Positions 15,490-21,481 of a DNA stretch of 21,481 nucleotides are shown here, in pieces. A program made the translations under genes and the position numbers. The notes beneath the pieces are model-generated. The model searched no databases and was not told the origin of the DNA. It saw nothing but the letters and a program-made list of their open reading frames with translations. Each line of letters starts with the position of its first letter. Position 1 is the first letter of the stretch. Where the stretch lies: contig CAZGSG010000077.1 of assembly GCA_964528095.1 (NCBI GenBank), positions 1 to 21,481 of the forward strand. Reading direction: 5' to 3'. The DNA is from CAZGSG01 sp964528095 (GTDB lineage Bacteria; Bacteroidota; Bacteroidia; Chitinophagales; Chitinophagaceae).

Positions 15490-16395
15490 TCAGATCTCTC
15501 TTAGAGGACTTGTCTTATTGGCTACTGGAGTTACTTTATAACCAGCTTTGCGCAACAAATTGATCACGCCCTGTTCACCTGGCAAATGTCCGGCACCCAC
15601 TGCAATGACAAGTGATTTGCCGGGCATCAATTCCTGCAGTTTTTTCACCCAGTTATTATTGCGGTTATCCAGTAACAAAGTTTTGAAATTGGGAAGATTT
15701 GTTTCCTCGCTATTGTTGATCAACTGGTCCAGTTCCTCCAGGTCCTGTTTTTTATATGCGCTCATCATTTCCTCGTACTGGTCTTTCCAGTTGTCTTTTC
15801 CAGCAGTACTGTCAAGCATCTTTACCAATTGCATCGCCTGCAGGTGATAAGGAATGCTGTCAAAAATACTTGCCTGGTATGCAAGGCTCTCAAGACCTTT
15901 TATTTGCTTTTTGTTCCGCTTTGCTTCCTGCATGATCACTTGTTCCATTGCCACAGATTCATCACAAACGGAGGCGCTTTCCATTATCATAGACTGAATC
16001 AGCATTGGCTTATATGATTCAAGCATTGAGAACGGGATCGGTCCCTGCTTTGTATGGAAGTACGTCTTTACTTTTTCATATTCTTCTTTACTCAAGAGAT
16101 CCGATAGCGTGGTATCATTTCTCATCTTTAATGATTTCATCGCTGTCAGCATCTCAAACATATTATCCATATCTACTTCCAGGTATACATCGTCTGCGCG
16201 GCTGATCGCTTTTTTCAAACTATCGCTTAAGACTGCATCATCTTTGCAGATCATATGAATGGTACCAAATAGATAAGAGGGTTTTTCTAATCCTTTTCCG
16301 CTGATCTTCCACAATAAAGTGAAATCAGATTTTTTTTGAGCAAAGCCAGTGGCGGTAACAAGACTCAGAAGAATAGCTGCACCAAATCTTTTCAT
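15490..16395 (-). CDS. TraB/GumN family protein
   Basis: The 301-residue protein has a signal peptide (AAILLSLVTATGFAQ) and the TraB/GumN fold signature: LLWKISGKGLEKPSYLFGTIH, with GTIH at 44-47 near the N-terminus. DDVYLEVD lies in the middle and VGAGHLPGEQGVINLLRKAG near 267-286. The family resembles Tiki-type metalloproteases, and conserved GTIH and GAGH histidines are thought to bind metal. The substrate is unknown. It is exported to the periplasm or surface. Its gene is separated from ubiD by a 355-bp gap that holds an inverted-repeat element. Confidence 0.88.
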   Translation of the reverse strand: MKRFGAAILLSLVTATGFAQKKSDFTLLWKISGKGLEKPSYLFGTIHMICKDDAVLSDSLKKAISRADDVYLEVDMDNMFEMLTAMKSLKMRNDTTLSDLLSKEEYEKVKTYFHTKQGPIPFSMLESYKPMLIQSMIMESASVCDESVAMEQVIMQEAKRNKKQIKGLESLAYQASIFDSIPYHLQAMQLVKMLDSTAGKDNWKDQYEEMMSAYKKQDLEELDQLINNSEETNLPNFKTLLLDNRNNNWVKKLQELMPGKSLVIAVGAGHLPGEQGVINLLRKAGYKVTPVANKTSPLREI

Positions 16396-16521
16396 CAGGG
16401 ATCAATTTTAAGCAAGTTAGGGAATAATAGGACACATGGGAGAATCTTCCGTCTGAAGGCTGATAAACATGCTCAGCAAGGTTCAAGTAGCGGATTAACA
16501 CAGTGTCTTTTATTTTTTTTA

Positions 16522-16731
16522 ACACGGAGGCACCGGTGATCTTTCGTTCTATTTGTAGTCTCCCTCTTTGTTTGCTGCGTCTAAAAATGGTATTTCAAAA
16601 TAAGGAGGCACGGAAGTAGATCGGATTGTTCGATTTACTTCCGTGCCTCCTTATTCTAAAGCTCAATATTTAGTAAGTGCAAGCAAAATATAAATTACAA
16701 ATAGAACGAAAGATCACCGGTGCCTCCGTGT
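16522..16731. repeat. 210-bp MITE-like element with 36-bp perfect terminal inverted repeats
   Basis: Bases 16522-16557 and 16696-16731 are exact reverse complements over 36 bp and include the palindrome CACCGGTG. Nested inside, 16599-16618 and 16636-16655 are exact 20-bp inverted repeats that continue imperfectly toward a small loop. Both stems contain GGAGGCAC. There is no open reading frame of note. The inner stem could also act as a terminator for ubiD. No clear target-site duplication was seen. The element fills most of the 355-bp gap 16396-16750; bases 16396-16521 hold nothing else I recognise. Confidence 0.9.
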
Positions 16732-16750
16732 CAAAACGAAAACAAAGAAT

Positions 16751-18685
16751 TTACTCCCCTTTCACTATCGCTTCTTCTCCATACATCTGGTCCATAAACT
16801 TAAGCGAGGGTGAAGGCAGGAAAGAACCCAATCCAAGCTGGCCCCATTTTTCATCTACAGAACGAATGGTCACATCATCCGCAACAATGATATTGGGCCA
16901 GTCACGATGAAAATCATCCAGCTCTTTTGTTTTTCTTGTGCCGTCAAATCCCATACAGGCAACGTACTTGTTACTATCCTGTGATGAAGGCCGCTTACAA
17001 AGTACATGATCCCGTTTAGGATCCAGGTTATTGCATAGCCTCCACAATGAGACAGGCAGATCATTTGCATCAACTGTATGCTCCACGTATAAGATCATTT
17101 TTATTGCTTCCGTCTCTTTCAATGCACACAGTTGCTTATGCAGTTCACTGATATGTCCCTTCCGGTTCTTTTTTACAGAAATGATGAGACAGGGAATATC
17201 GTTTTTTAATAAGCTGCTATTGATGCCATGTATTTCACTAAAAGCGGATAAGATGGATGCACTGTCCAGCATCACATGATCTTTACCGGCGACAGCATAC
17301 CAGTTATCATCCAGTTCTTCTTCCTGCTTAGCTGTTCCATCAATACACATTTTTCCGCCAAAACCAAGTTTACTGCAACTATGATCCAGCACGTCCATTG
17401 GTCCCGTAGAAAAATAAATATCTGTTGCAGGATTTAAATTTTTGAAAACATACTTCGCCAATTTTTCATAGTCCCGGATATCGATATTTTCATCCGCGAG
17501 TGCAAGAATCTTATTGAACATCATTTGTCCTGCGCCCCACATTGCATTCATCACTTTCTGTCCCTGTCCCGCGTATTCTTTTTTGATCTTTGTGATTACC
17601 AGATTATGAAATACACCTTCTACGGGCATTTCCATATCTTCTATTTCAGGTACCATCGTCATTTTTATGGGTGCCAGAAAGATTCGTTCAGTGGCCTTAC
17701 CCAACCATGCGTCTTCCTGCGGTGGTATTCCTACGATGGTAGCGGGATAAATCGCATTTTTTTTATGTGTGATGGCAGTGATATGAAAACGTGGATACCA
17801 GTCAGGCAATGAATAATAGCCGGTATGGTCTCCGAAAGGACCTTCCCATATTAATTCATCCCCCGGATCTACATAACCTTCTATAATAAAATCAGCATCT
17901 GCAGGTACTTCCACATCTGGTTGTGAAATACATTTCACTAATTCCACGTTTTTCTTCCGCAGGAAACCTGCGAGCATGTACTCATCTACATTTTCGGGCA
18001 GTGGCGCTGTAGCAGAATAGGCATAGGCCGGATCACCGCCCAGTGCTACTGCTACCGGCATGCGTTTATTTAGCTTTTTGTACTCGTTAAAATGTTTTGC
18101 TGAAACTTTATGTTTATGCCAGTGCATACCTGTAAGCGTAGGACCAAATACCTGCATACGATACATACCAACATTGCGGGACCCTGTATTCGGGTCTTTT
18201 GTATGAATAACTGGCAGGGTAACAAAAGGTCCACCATCTTTCGGCCAACAGGTGATAACGGGTAATTTGGTGATATCGGGTGTTGTCATCACTACTTCCT
18301 GGCATTCGCCCCTGCGTTTACTGACCTTTGGCATCCAGGAAGCAAATTGTCCCAGTTTCGGCAACAGTTTAAGTTTATCCAGTATACTTTCTTTGGGAGT
18401 GGCCAGTAGTTTAAAAAGGCCTTCGATTTCCTTAGCCACATCATCGAGATGGCTCACTCCAAGTGCCATACACATTCTTTTTTCGCTTCCGTATGCATTC
18501 ATGAGTACAGGAAAATCGTAGCCGGTGTTTTCAAATAATAGTGCTTTGCCGCCATTGCCGGACTTACTGATCCGGTCGGTGATCTCTGCTATCTCGAGCC
18601 TGGGGTCTACATATGTTTTTATACGAACGAGTTCCCCTGCTTTTTCAAGTGCCTCAATAAACTGCTGCTGATTTTTATACGCCAT
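16751..18685 (-). CDS. ubiD: UbiD-family (menaquinone biosynthesis type) decarboxylase
   Basis: The 644-residue protein belongs to the UbiD family of prenylated-FMN-dependent aromatic acid decarboxylases. Bacteroidota make menaquinone, so a role in its synthesis is likelier than in ubiquinone. Family motifs are NVGMYRMQVFG (171-181, with the likely catalytic Arg), MHWHKHK (187-193), PVAVALGGDPA (210-220) and EGPFGDHTGYYS (281-292). I chose ATG 18683-18685. The open frame continues 164 codons further upstream, but that part is the 54-bp repeat array. A full TACCTTTG promoter element at 18702-18709 lies between the array and this start. The cofactor partner gene ubiX is not in the window. Confidence 0.93.
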   Translation of the reverse strand: MAYKNQQQFIEALEKAGELVRIKTYVDPRLEIAEITDRISKSGNGGKALLFENTGYDFPVLMNAYGSEKRMCMALGVSHLDDVAKEIEGLFKLLATPKESILDKLKLLPKLGQFASWMPKVSKRRGECQEVVMTTPDITKLPVITCWPKDGGPFVTLPVIHTKDPNTGSRNVGMYRMQVFGPTLTGMHWHKHKVSAKHFNEYKKLNKRMPVAVALGGDPAYAYSATAPLPENVDEYMLAGFLRKKNVELVKCISQPDVEVPADADFIIEGYVDPGDELIWEGPFGDHTGYYSLPDWYPRFHITAITHKKNAIYPATIVGIPPQEDAWLGKATERIFLAPIKMTMVPEIEDMEMPVEGVFHNLVITKIKKEYAGQGQKVMNAMWGAGQMMFNKILALADENIDIRDYEKLAKYVFKNLNPATDIYFSTGPMDVLDHSCSKLGFGGKMCIDGTAKQEEELDDNWYAVAGKDHVMLDSASILSAFSEIHGINSSLLKNDIPCLIISVKKNRKGHISELHKQLCALKETEAIKMILYVEHTVDANDLPVSLWRLCNNLDPKRDHVLCKRPSSQDSNKYVACMGFDGTRKTKELDDFHRDWPNIIVADDVTIRSVDEKWGQLGLGSFLPSPSLKFMDQMYGEEAIVKGE

Positions 18686-18701
18686 TCTAAAAAAATATAT
18701 G

Positions 18702-18709
18702 CAAAGGTA
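18702..18709 (-). promoter_or_regulatory. Putative -7 promoter element of ubiD
   Basis: On the minus strand the bases read TACCTTTG, identical to the ndk element. It is 16 bases before the ubiD ATG, giving a leader of about ten bases. A TTG on the minus strand at 18736-18738 is 26 bases upstream, slightly far for a -33. It places the tandem array upstream of the ubiD promoter. Confidence 0.55.
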
Positions 18710-18756
18710 AATGATACTACACGGAGATACACGATCAAATCTGGTTGAAGTACAGG

Positions 18757-19156
18757 GGAACCTATAAGGTTCTGAATAGTTCAAAAGAAAGAAAACCTTA
18801 GGGCATAAGCGGAACCTTATAGGTTCCCCATATACCGAAAGAAAGAAAACCTCAGGGCATAAGCGGAACCTATAAGGTTCCCCATATACCGAAAGAAAGA
18901 AAACCTCAGGGCTTAAGCAGAACCTTATAGGTTCCCCATATACCGAAAGAAAGAAAACCTCAGGGCTTAAACGGAACCTTATAGGTTCCCCATACCCTGA
19001 AAGAAAGAAAACCTCAGGGCATAAACGGAACCTTATAGGTTCCACATATCCCGAAAGAAAGAAAATCTCAAGGTATAAACGGAACCTTATAGGTTCCCCA
19101 TACCCCAAAAGAAAGAAAACCTCAAGCCTTAAACGGAACCTTATAGGTCCCCCATA
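18757..19156. repeat. 54-bp tandem array with eight palindromic cores
   Basis: Cores begin at 18757, 18811, 18865, 18919, 18973, 19027, 19081 and 19135, with a spacing of exactly 54 each time. Each core is GGAACC, five bases, GGTTCC; copy 4 starts AGAACC, copy 1 ends GGTTCT and copy 8 ends GGTCCC. The middle five bases read TATAA in copies 1 and 3 and TTATA in the other six, so two cores appear inverted. The spacers share a polypurine GAAAGAAAGAAAACC segment followed by CTCAGGGCATAAGC or a close variant. The outermost units are the most diverged. Confidence 0.95.
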
Positions 19157-19193
19157 AAAAAGAAAGCCATACTTCATTATGAAGTATGGCTTT
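19155..19193 (-). terminator. Rho-independent terminator of the DUF6089 gene
   Basis: Bases 19163-19175 and 19181-19193 form a perfect 13-bp stem (AAAGCCATACTTC with its complement) with a five-base loop. On the minus strand it is followed by a U-rich run. It lies 24 bases after the stop codon of the DUF6089 gene and immediately precedes the tandem array. Confidence 0.9.
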
Positions 19194-19216
19194 TATTAAA
19201 AACGCGTCCAGCTGTT

Positions 19217-20068
19217 TTAATAAGGAACCGGGGGACATCCAAGGCGGCCTCTTTTGCCACCACCTCCCCCATTAGCATTCAACCTGTACGTCAGGTGAAT
19301 ACCAGAAAAATAATACCAGTCTTTAAATTTAGGACTACCCCGCTGAGTTCCCTTATCAGGGTAAACCGGGTTGCCGCCTGGTAGCTCATCACCTCGATAT
19401 GACATATCCACCGCAAGTTGACCCTTTGCCTGCAACAGGTCGGCCGGATCTGCATAGGAAGTACTCACATCGTCCAGGTGGTCAGTAAATAACTTACGCA
19501 TCCCCAACTCTACGCCTATTCGCAGATTCTCCGTAATAGCAAATTTTAACCCACCACCGAATGGAATGGCCAGTTGCGTAAGCCCATACACCGGACGGTC
19601 CGCATAACCGGAAATACCCTGCCCCTCTGTACTCAATGGCTTCAGAAAAACCTTCTGTCCATTGTTATACGCATATGGGTTAAAATGATATATCGCCAGA
19701 CCGGCAAAACCGTAAGGAGAAAACCGGCGATCATATAAATTGAAAACAGTATACTCAGCTATCGCACTGAATTCAAAAATAGACGTCTCAAAAGCCAGGT
19801 TACGAATCTTTGTTGATTCATTGTCACTGAACCTGTCTGCCCCACCTACAACCGCGTAAGTAAGCCCGCCCCGCAACATGACTTTGTCTGTCAATTCATA
19901 ATTGACAGTAACACCTAAAGCGCCATTAGTCACTTTTTTGGGGAAAATTTTTTCTGTCAGGTCACCATTATAAGCAGCAAGACCACCAAAGAGGCCCAAA
20001 TGCACTCTTTGTGAAAAGCCAAGCTGACTTATGAATAGCAGGATAAGAAGGGCCGGTATTTTATTCAT
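19217..20068 (-). CDS. DUF6089-type outer-membrane beta-barrel protein
   Basis: The 283-residue product has a signal peptide (MNKIPALLILLFISQLGFSQ) and a mature part of alternating strands typical of an eight-stranded barrel: VHLGLFGGLAAYNGDLTEK, VMLRGGLTYAVVGGADRF, FSPYGFAGLAIYHFNPYA and the closing DWYYFSGIHLTYRLN. These features match DUF6089 proteins of Bacteroidota; the role is unknown. I chose the ATG at 20066-20068. A start at 20128 would add 20 residues ahead of the signal peptide, and a TAAATTTG promoter element lies inside that stretch. The tail is rich in glycine. A strong terminator follows. Confidence 0.85.
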   Translation of the reverse strand: MNKIPALLILLFISQLGFSQRVHLGLFGGLAAYNGDLTEKIFPKKVTNGALGVTVNYELTDKVMLRGGLTYAVVGGADRFSDNESTKIRNLAFETSIFEFSAIAEYTVFNLYDRRFSPYGFAGLAIYHFNPYAYNNGQKVFLKPLSTEGQGISGYADRPVYGLTQLAIPFGGGLKFAITENLRIGVELGMRKLFTDHLDDVSTSYADPADLLQAKGQLAVDMSYRGDELPGGNPVYPDKGTQRGSPKFKDWYYFSGIHLTYRLNANGGGGGKRGRLGCPPVPY

Positions 20069-20094
20069 ACATAAAATTGACTTTTGCGTAGTAG

Positions 20095-20128
20095 CAAATT
20101 TAGGGCCGGAGTCTTTCGCTATCCCCAA
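20095..20128 (-). promoter_or_regulatory. Promoter of the DUF6089 gene (TTG / TAAATTTG)
   Basis: On the minus strand TTG (20126-20128) is followed after 23 bases by TAAATTTG (20095-20102), fitting the Bacteroidota -33/-7 pattern at the long end of the spacing range. The start codon at 20068 is 26 bases downstream of the -7 element. It supports the shorter start. Confidence 0.6.
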
Positions 20129-20206
20129 CGTTGATAACCTGGCAAATAGTATGAATAAGTTGTTAAAGAAAGAACTGAAATCAATTAGTTTTTTATTGGC
20201 TCCTAA

Positions 20207-21232
20207 TTACCGGGTAAACAAGCCCGTGTAGCTGATCCCAAGTCCAGGCTCACCCGAATAACTAATGCGGCCAAAATCATACCCGATCCCTGTAGCCACA
20301 TCTTCTTCCAGTAATAATGGTCCGTCCATATCTACATGGTCGATCAGAGGAAGCATATGCGCAATGGCCGCCGAACCAATGGTTGACTCGTTCATACACC
20401 CAACCATCACTTTTAATCCGCGTTTTTTTGCATGGCCAATCATTCTTAATGCAGGTGTGATGCCGCTGCATTTAGTGAGTTTTATATTTATTCCATGAAA
20501 ATGGTCCACACATTTTTCAACGTCGTGCTCCGACACGCAGGCTTCATCTGCAAATAAAGGCAGGGATGATTCTTTGTATAATTTGCTCATGCCTTCCCAG
20601 TTATCTTTTGCCAGCGGCTGTTCTACAAACTCTACTCCCAGTTCCTTTAATTGCGGAATAAGTTGCAGTGCCGTTTCAAGATCCCAGGCAGCATTCGCGT
20701 CCACCCGCAGGATCGCATCGCTGTTTGCACGAAGCGCTTTTACAATCGCAATATCATCGGCTGTTCCCACTTTTATTTTATAGATAGGCCATGGCTTTTC
20801 CTTCATTTTGAAGATCATCTTTTCAATGCTGTCGATACCTATCGTATAGTCAGTCAAAGGACCTTTAGCCGGATCTCCTTTCCAAAGCTGGTACAATGGT
20901 TTCCTGGCAAGCTTTCCATAAATGTCCCAGGCCGCAATATCCAGCGCGCATACCAGGAAAGGATTTTGTGGTAACAAATGATGAAGATAATGCCAGTAAC
21001 GGTCGGGTTCGGTAAAAGCAAATTTTTCAATGGACTGTTTTTTTGCCTCTATATCCTCGATCATTTTTTCAACAGGTATATTATAGTAAGTGATCGCTGG
21101 CGCTTCTCCATATCCTTTCACTCCCATATGCTCAAGCTCTACAATCAATGTAGGCTGATGTGTTTTTGTTCCTTTGGAGATCGTAAAAGGATGACGAAAT
21201 TTTAGATTGTATGGGTAGTAAGCAAGTTTCAT
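20207..21232 (-). CDS. Dipeptide epimerase (enolase superfamily, L-Ala-D/L-Glu type)
   Basis: The 341-residue protein belongs to the muconate-lactonising branch of the enolase superfamily. It has the first KxK base (YKIKVG, 151-156), the metal ligands RVDAN (Asp178), VEQP (Glu204) and ADEA (Asp229), the second base region IKLTKCSG (250-257), and the DMDGP loop (301-305). These fit dipeptide epimerases that act on L-Ala-D-Glu released from murein, though some family members act on other dipeptides. No signal peptide is present. A hairpin element abuts the start codon, and a diverged copy of the first 90 bases lies upstream. Substrate assignment is by family likeness. Confidence 0.9.
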   Translation of the reverse strand: MKLAYYPYNLKFRHPFTISKGTKTHQPTLIVELEHMGVKGYGEAPAITYYNIPVEKMIEDIEAKKQSIEKFAFTEPDRYWHYLHHLLPQNPFLVCALDIAAWDIYGKLARKPLYQLWKGDPAKGPLTDYTIGIDSIEKMIFKMKEKPWPIYKIKVGTADDIAIVKALRANSDAILRVDANAAWDLETALQLIPQLKELGVEFVEQPLAKDNWEGMSKLYKESSLPLFADEACVSEHDVEKCVDHFHGINIKLTKCSGITPALRMIGHAKKRGLKVMVGCMNESTIGSAAIAHMLPLIDHVDMDGPLLLEEDVATGIGYDFGRISYSGEPGLGISYTGLFTR

Positions 21233-21236
21233 AATA

Positions 21237-21315
21237 ATTCAAAATTAAAAAATCAAAATGCAAAAATAGCATCCGGTATCAGGAAGTCCATTTTGCTTTT
21301 GAATTTTGCAGTAAA
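21237..21315. repeat. AT-rich hairpin element abutting the epimerase start
   Basis: Imperfect AT-rich arms (ATTCAAAATTAAAAAATC and a TTTTGCTTTTGAATTTTG counterpart) surround the core ATCCGGTATCAGGAAG. Its reverse complement, CTTCCTGATACCGGAT, resembles CTCCTGAAATCGGGG at 4867. On the minus strand 21261-21268 reads TATTTTTG and could serve as the -7 element of the epimerase gene, with a leader of about 22 bases. Confidence 0.75.
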
Positions 21316-21318
21316 AAT

Positions 21319-21398
21319 ACAATCAATCTATCCTAATGTGTTTTGGAAATTGTAAAGGGGGTGAAGTTTTAGATTATATGGCAGTAAGCCAGTTTCGT
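21319..21398 (-). pseudogene. Relic of the epimerase 5' end
   Basis: This stretch matches the first 92 bases of the epimerase gene (21141-21232) with about 12 bases missing and scattered substitutions. The start codon is changed from ATG to ACG on the minus strand. It is followed by a second copy of the hairpin element. The two copies are offset by 166 bases. It cannot be translated. Confidence 0.8.
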
Positions 21399-21402
21399 AA
21401 TA

Positions 21403-21481
21403 ATTCAAAATTAAAAATTAAAAATACAAAAATAGCATCCGGTATCAGGAAGTCCATTTTGCTTTTGAATTTTGCAGTAAA
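21403..21481. repeat. Second copy of the hairpin element, cut by the window end
   Basis: It matches 21237-21315 at an offset of 166 bases, with a few changes in the left arm and an identical core and right arm. The window ends inside it or at its edge, so further units may follow. Confidence 0.85.

Noticed and set aside
18757..19156. CRISPR array
   Set aside because: The period is regular, but the 'spacers' are copies of one another rather than unique, the repeat core is only 17 bp and no cas gene is present.
18686..19177. N-terminal extension of UbiD, or a repeat protein
   Set aside because: The frame is open only because the repeat length is divisible by three. A promoter-like element lies downstream of it, and its ATG sits within the terminator stem of the neighbouring gene.
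20069..20128. Upstream start for the DUF6089 gene
   Set aside because: The added residues precede a complete signal peptide and overlap the TTG/TAAATTTG promoter.

Overview
The window looks like chromosomal DNA from a member of the Bacteroidota, most likely a Chitinophagaceae-type organism. The evidence is the gene content: a BT_3928-type DoxX protein next to DUF1599 and folP, a DUF6089 outer-membrane protein, a large MG2-type exported protein, and a recF-DUF721 pair. Several genes also carry the Bacteroidota -7 promoter element TAnnTTTG just upstream of the start codon. No tRNA, rRNA, phage, transposase or CRISPR locus was seen.

Layout. (1) 1-452: a tandem array of 186-bp units, each an AT-rich hairpin element joined to a relic of the 3' end of lutA. 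(2) 453-3537, minus strand: pdhA, a membrane-anchored TPR protein, ribH and lutA, probably read together in that order. (3) 3753-5300, plus strand: recF and a DUF721 (DciA-like) gene, separated by another hairpin element. (4) 5325-10699, minus strand: DUF1599, BT_3928-like DoxX/thioredoxin-fold protein and a DppB-type permease form a tight operon; an MG2-type surface protein follows. (5) 10785-11612, plus strand: folP, divergent from DUF1599. (6) 12037-14037, minus strand: nrnA and a two-domain FKBP lipoprotein, ending at a clear terminator. (7) 14203-15468, plus strand: ndk with a terminator, then an unknown lipoprotein. (8) 15490-20068, minus strand: DUF6089 protein with a terminator, a 54-bp tandem palindrome array, the UbiD decarboxylase, a 210-bp inverted-repeat element, and a TraB/GumN protein. 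(9) 20207-21232, minus strand: a dipeptide epimerase, followed by a second tandem duplication of a hairpin element with a gene end.

Most genes are housekeeping: central carbon metabolism (pdhA), flavin (ribH) and folate (folP) synthesis, nucleotide and short-RNA turnover (ndk, nrnA), DNA repair (recF), quinone synthesis (ubiD) and murein peptide recycling (epimerase). The unusual material is non-coding. An AT-rich hairpin family with a conserved quasi-palindromic centre abuts gene ends and at both window edges has been duplicated in tandem together with part of the neighbouring gene. An eight-core array with an exact 54-bp period lies between the terminator of one gene and the promoter of the next. 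A MITE-like element has 36-bp perfect terminal inverted repeats. All functional statements rest on reading motifs by eye; no database search was run.
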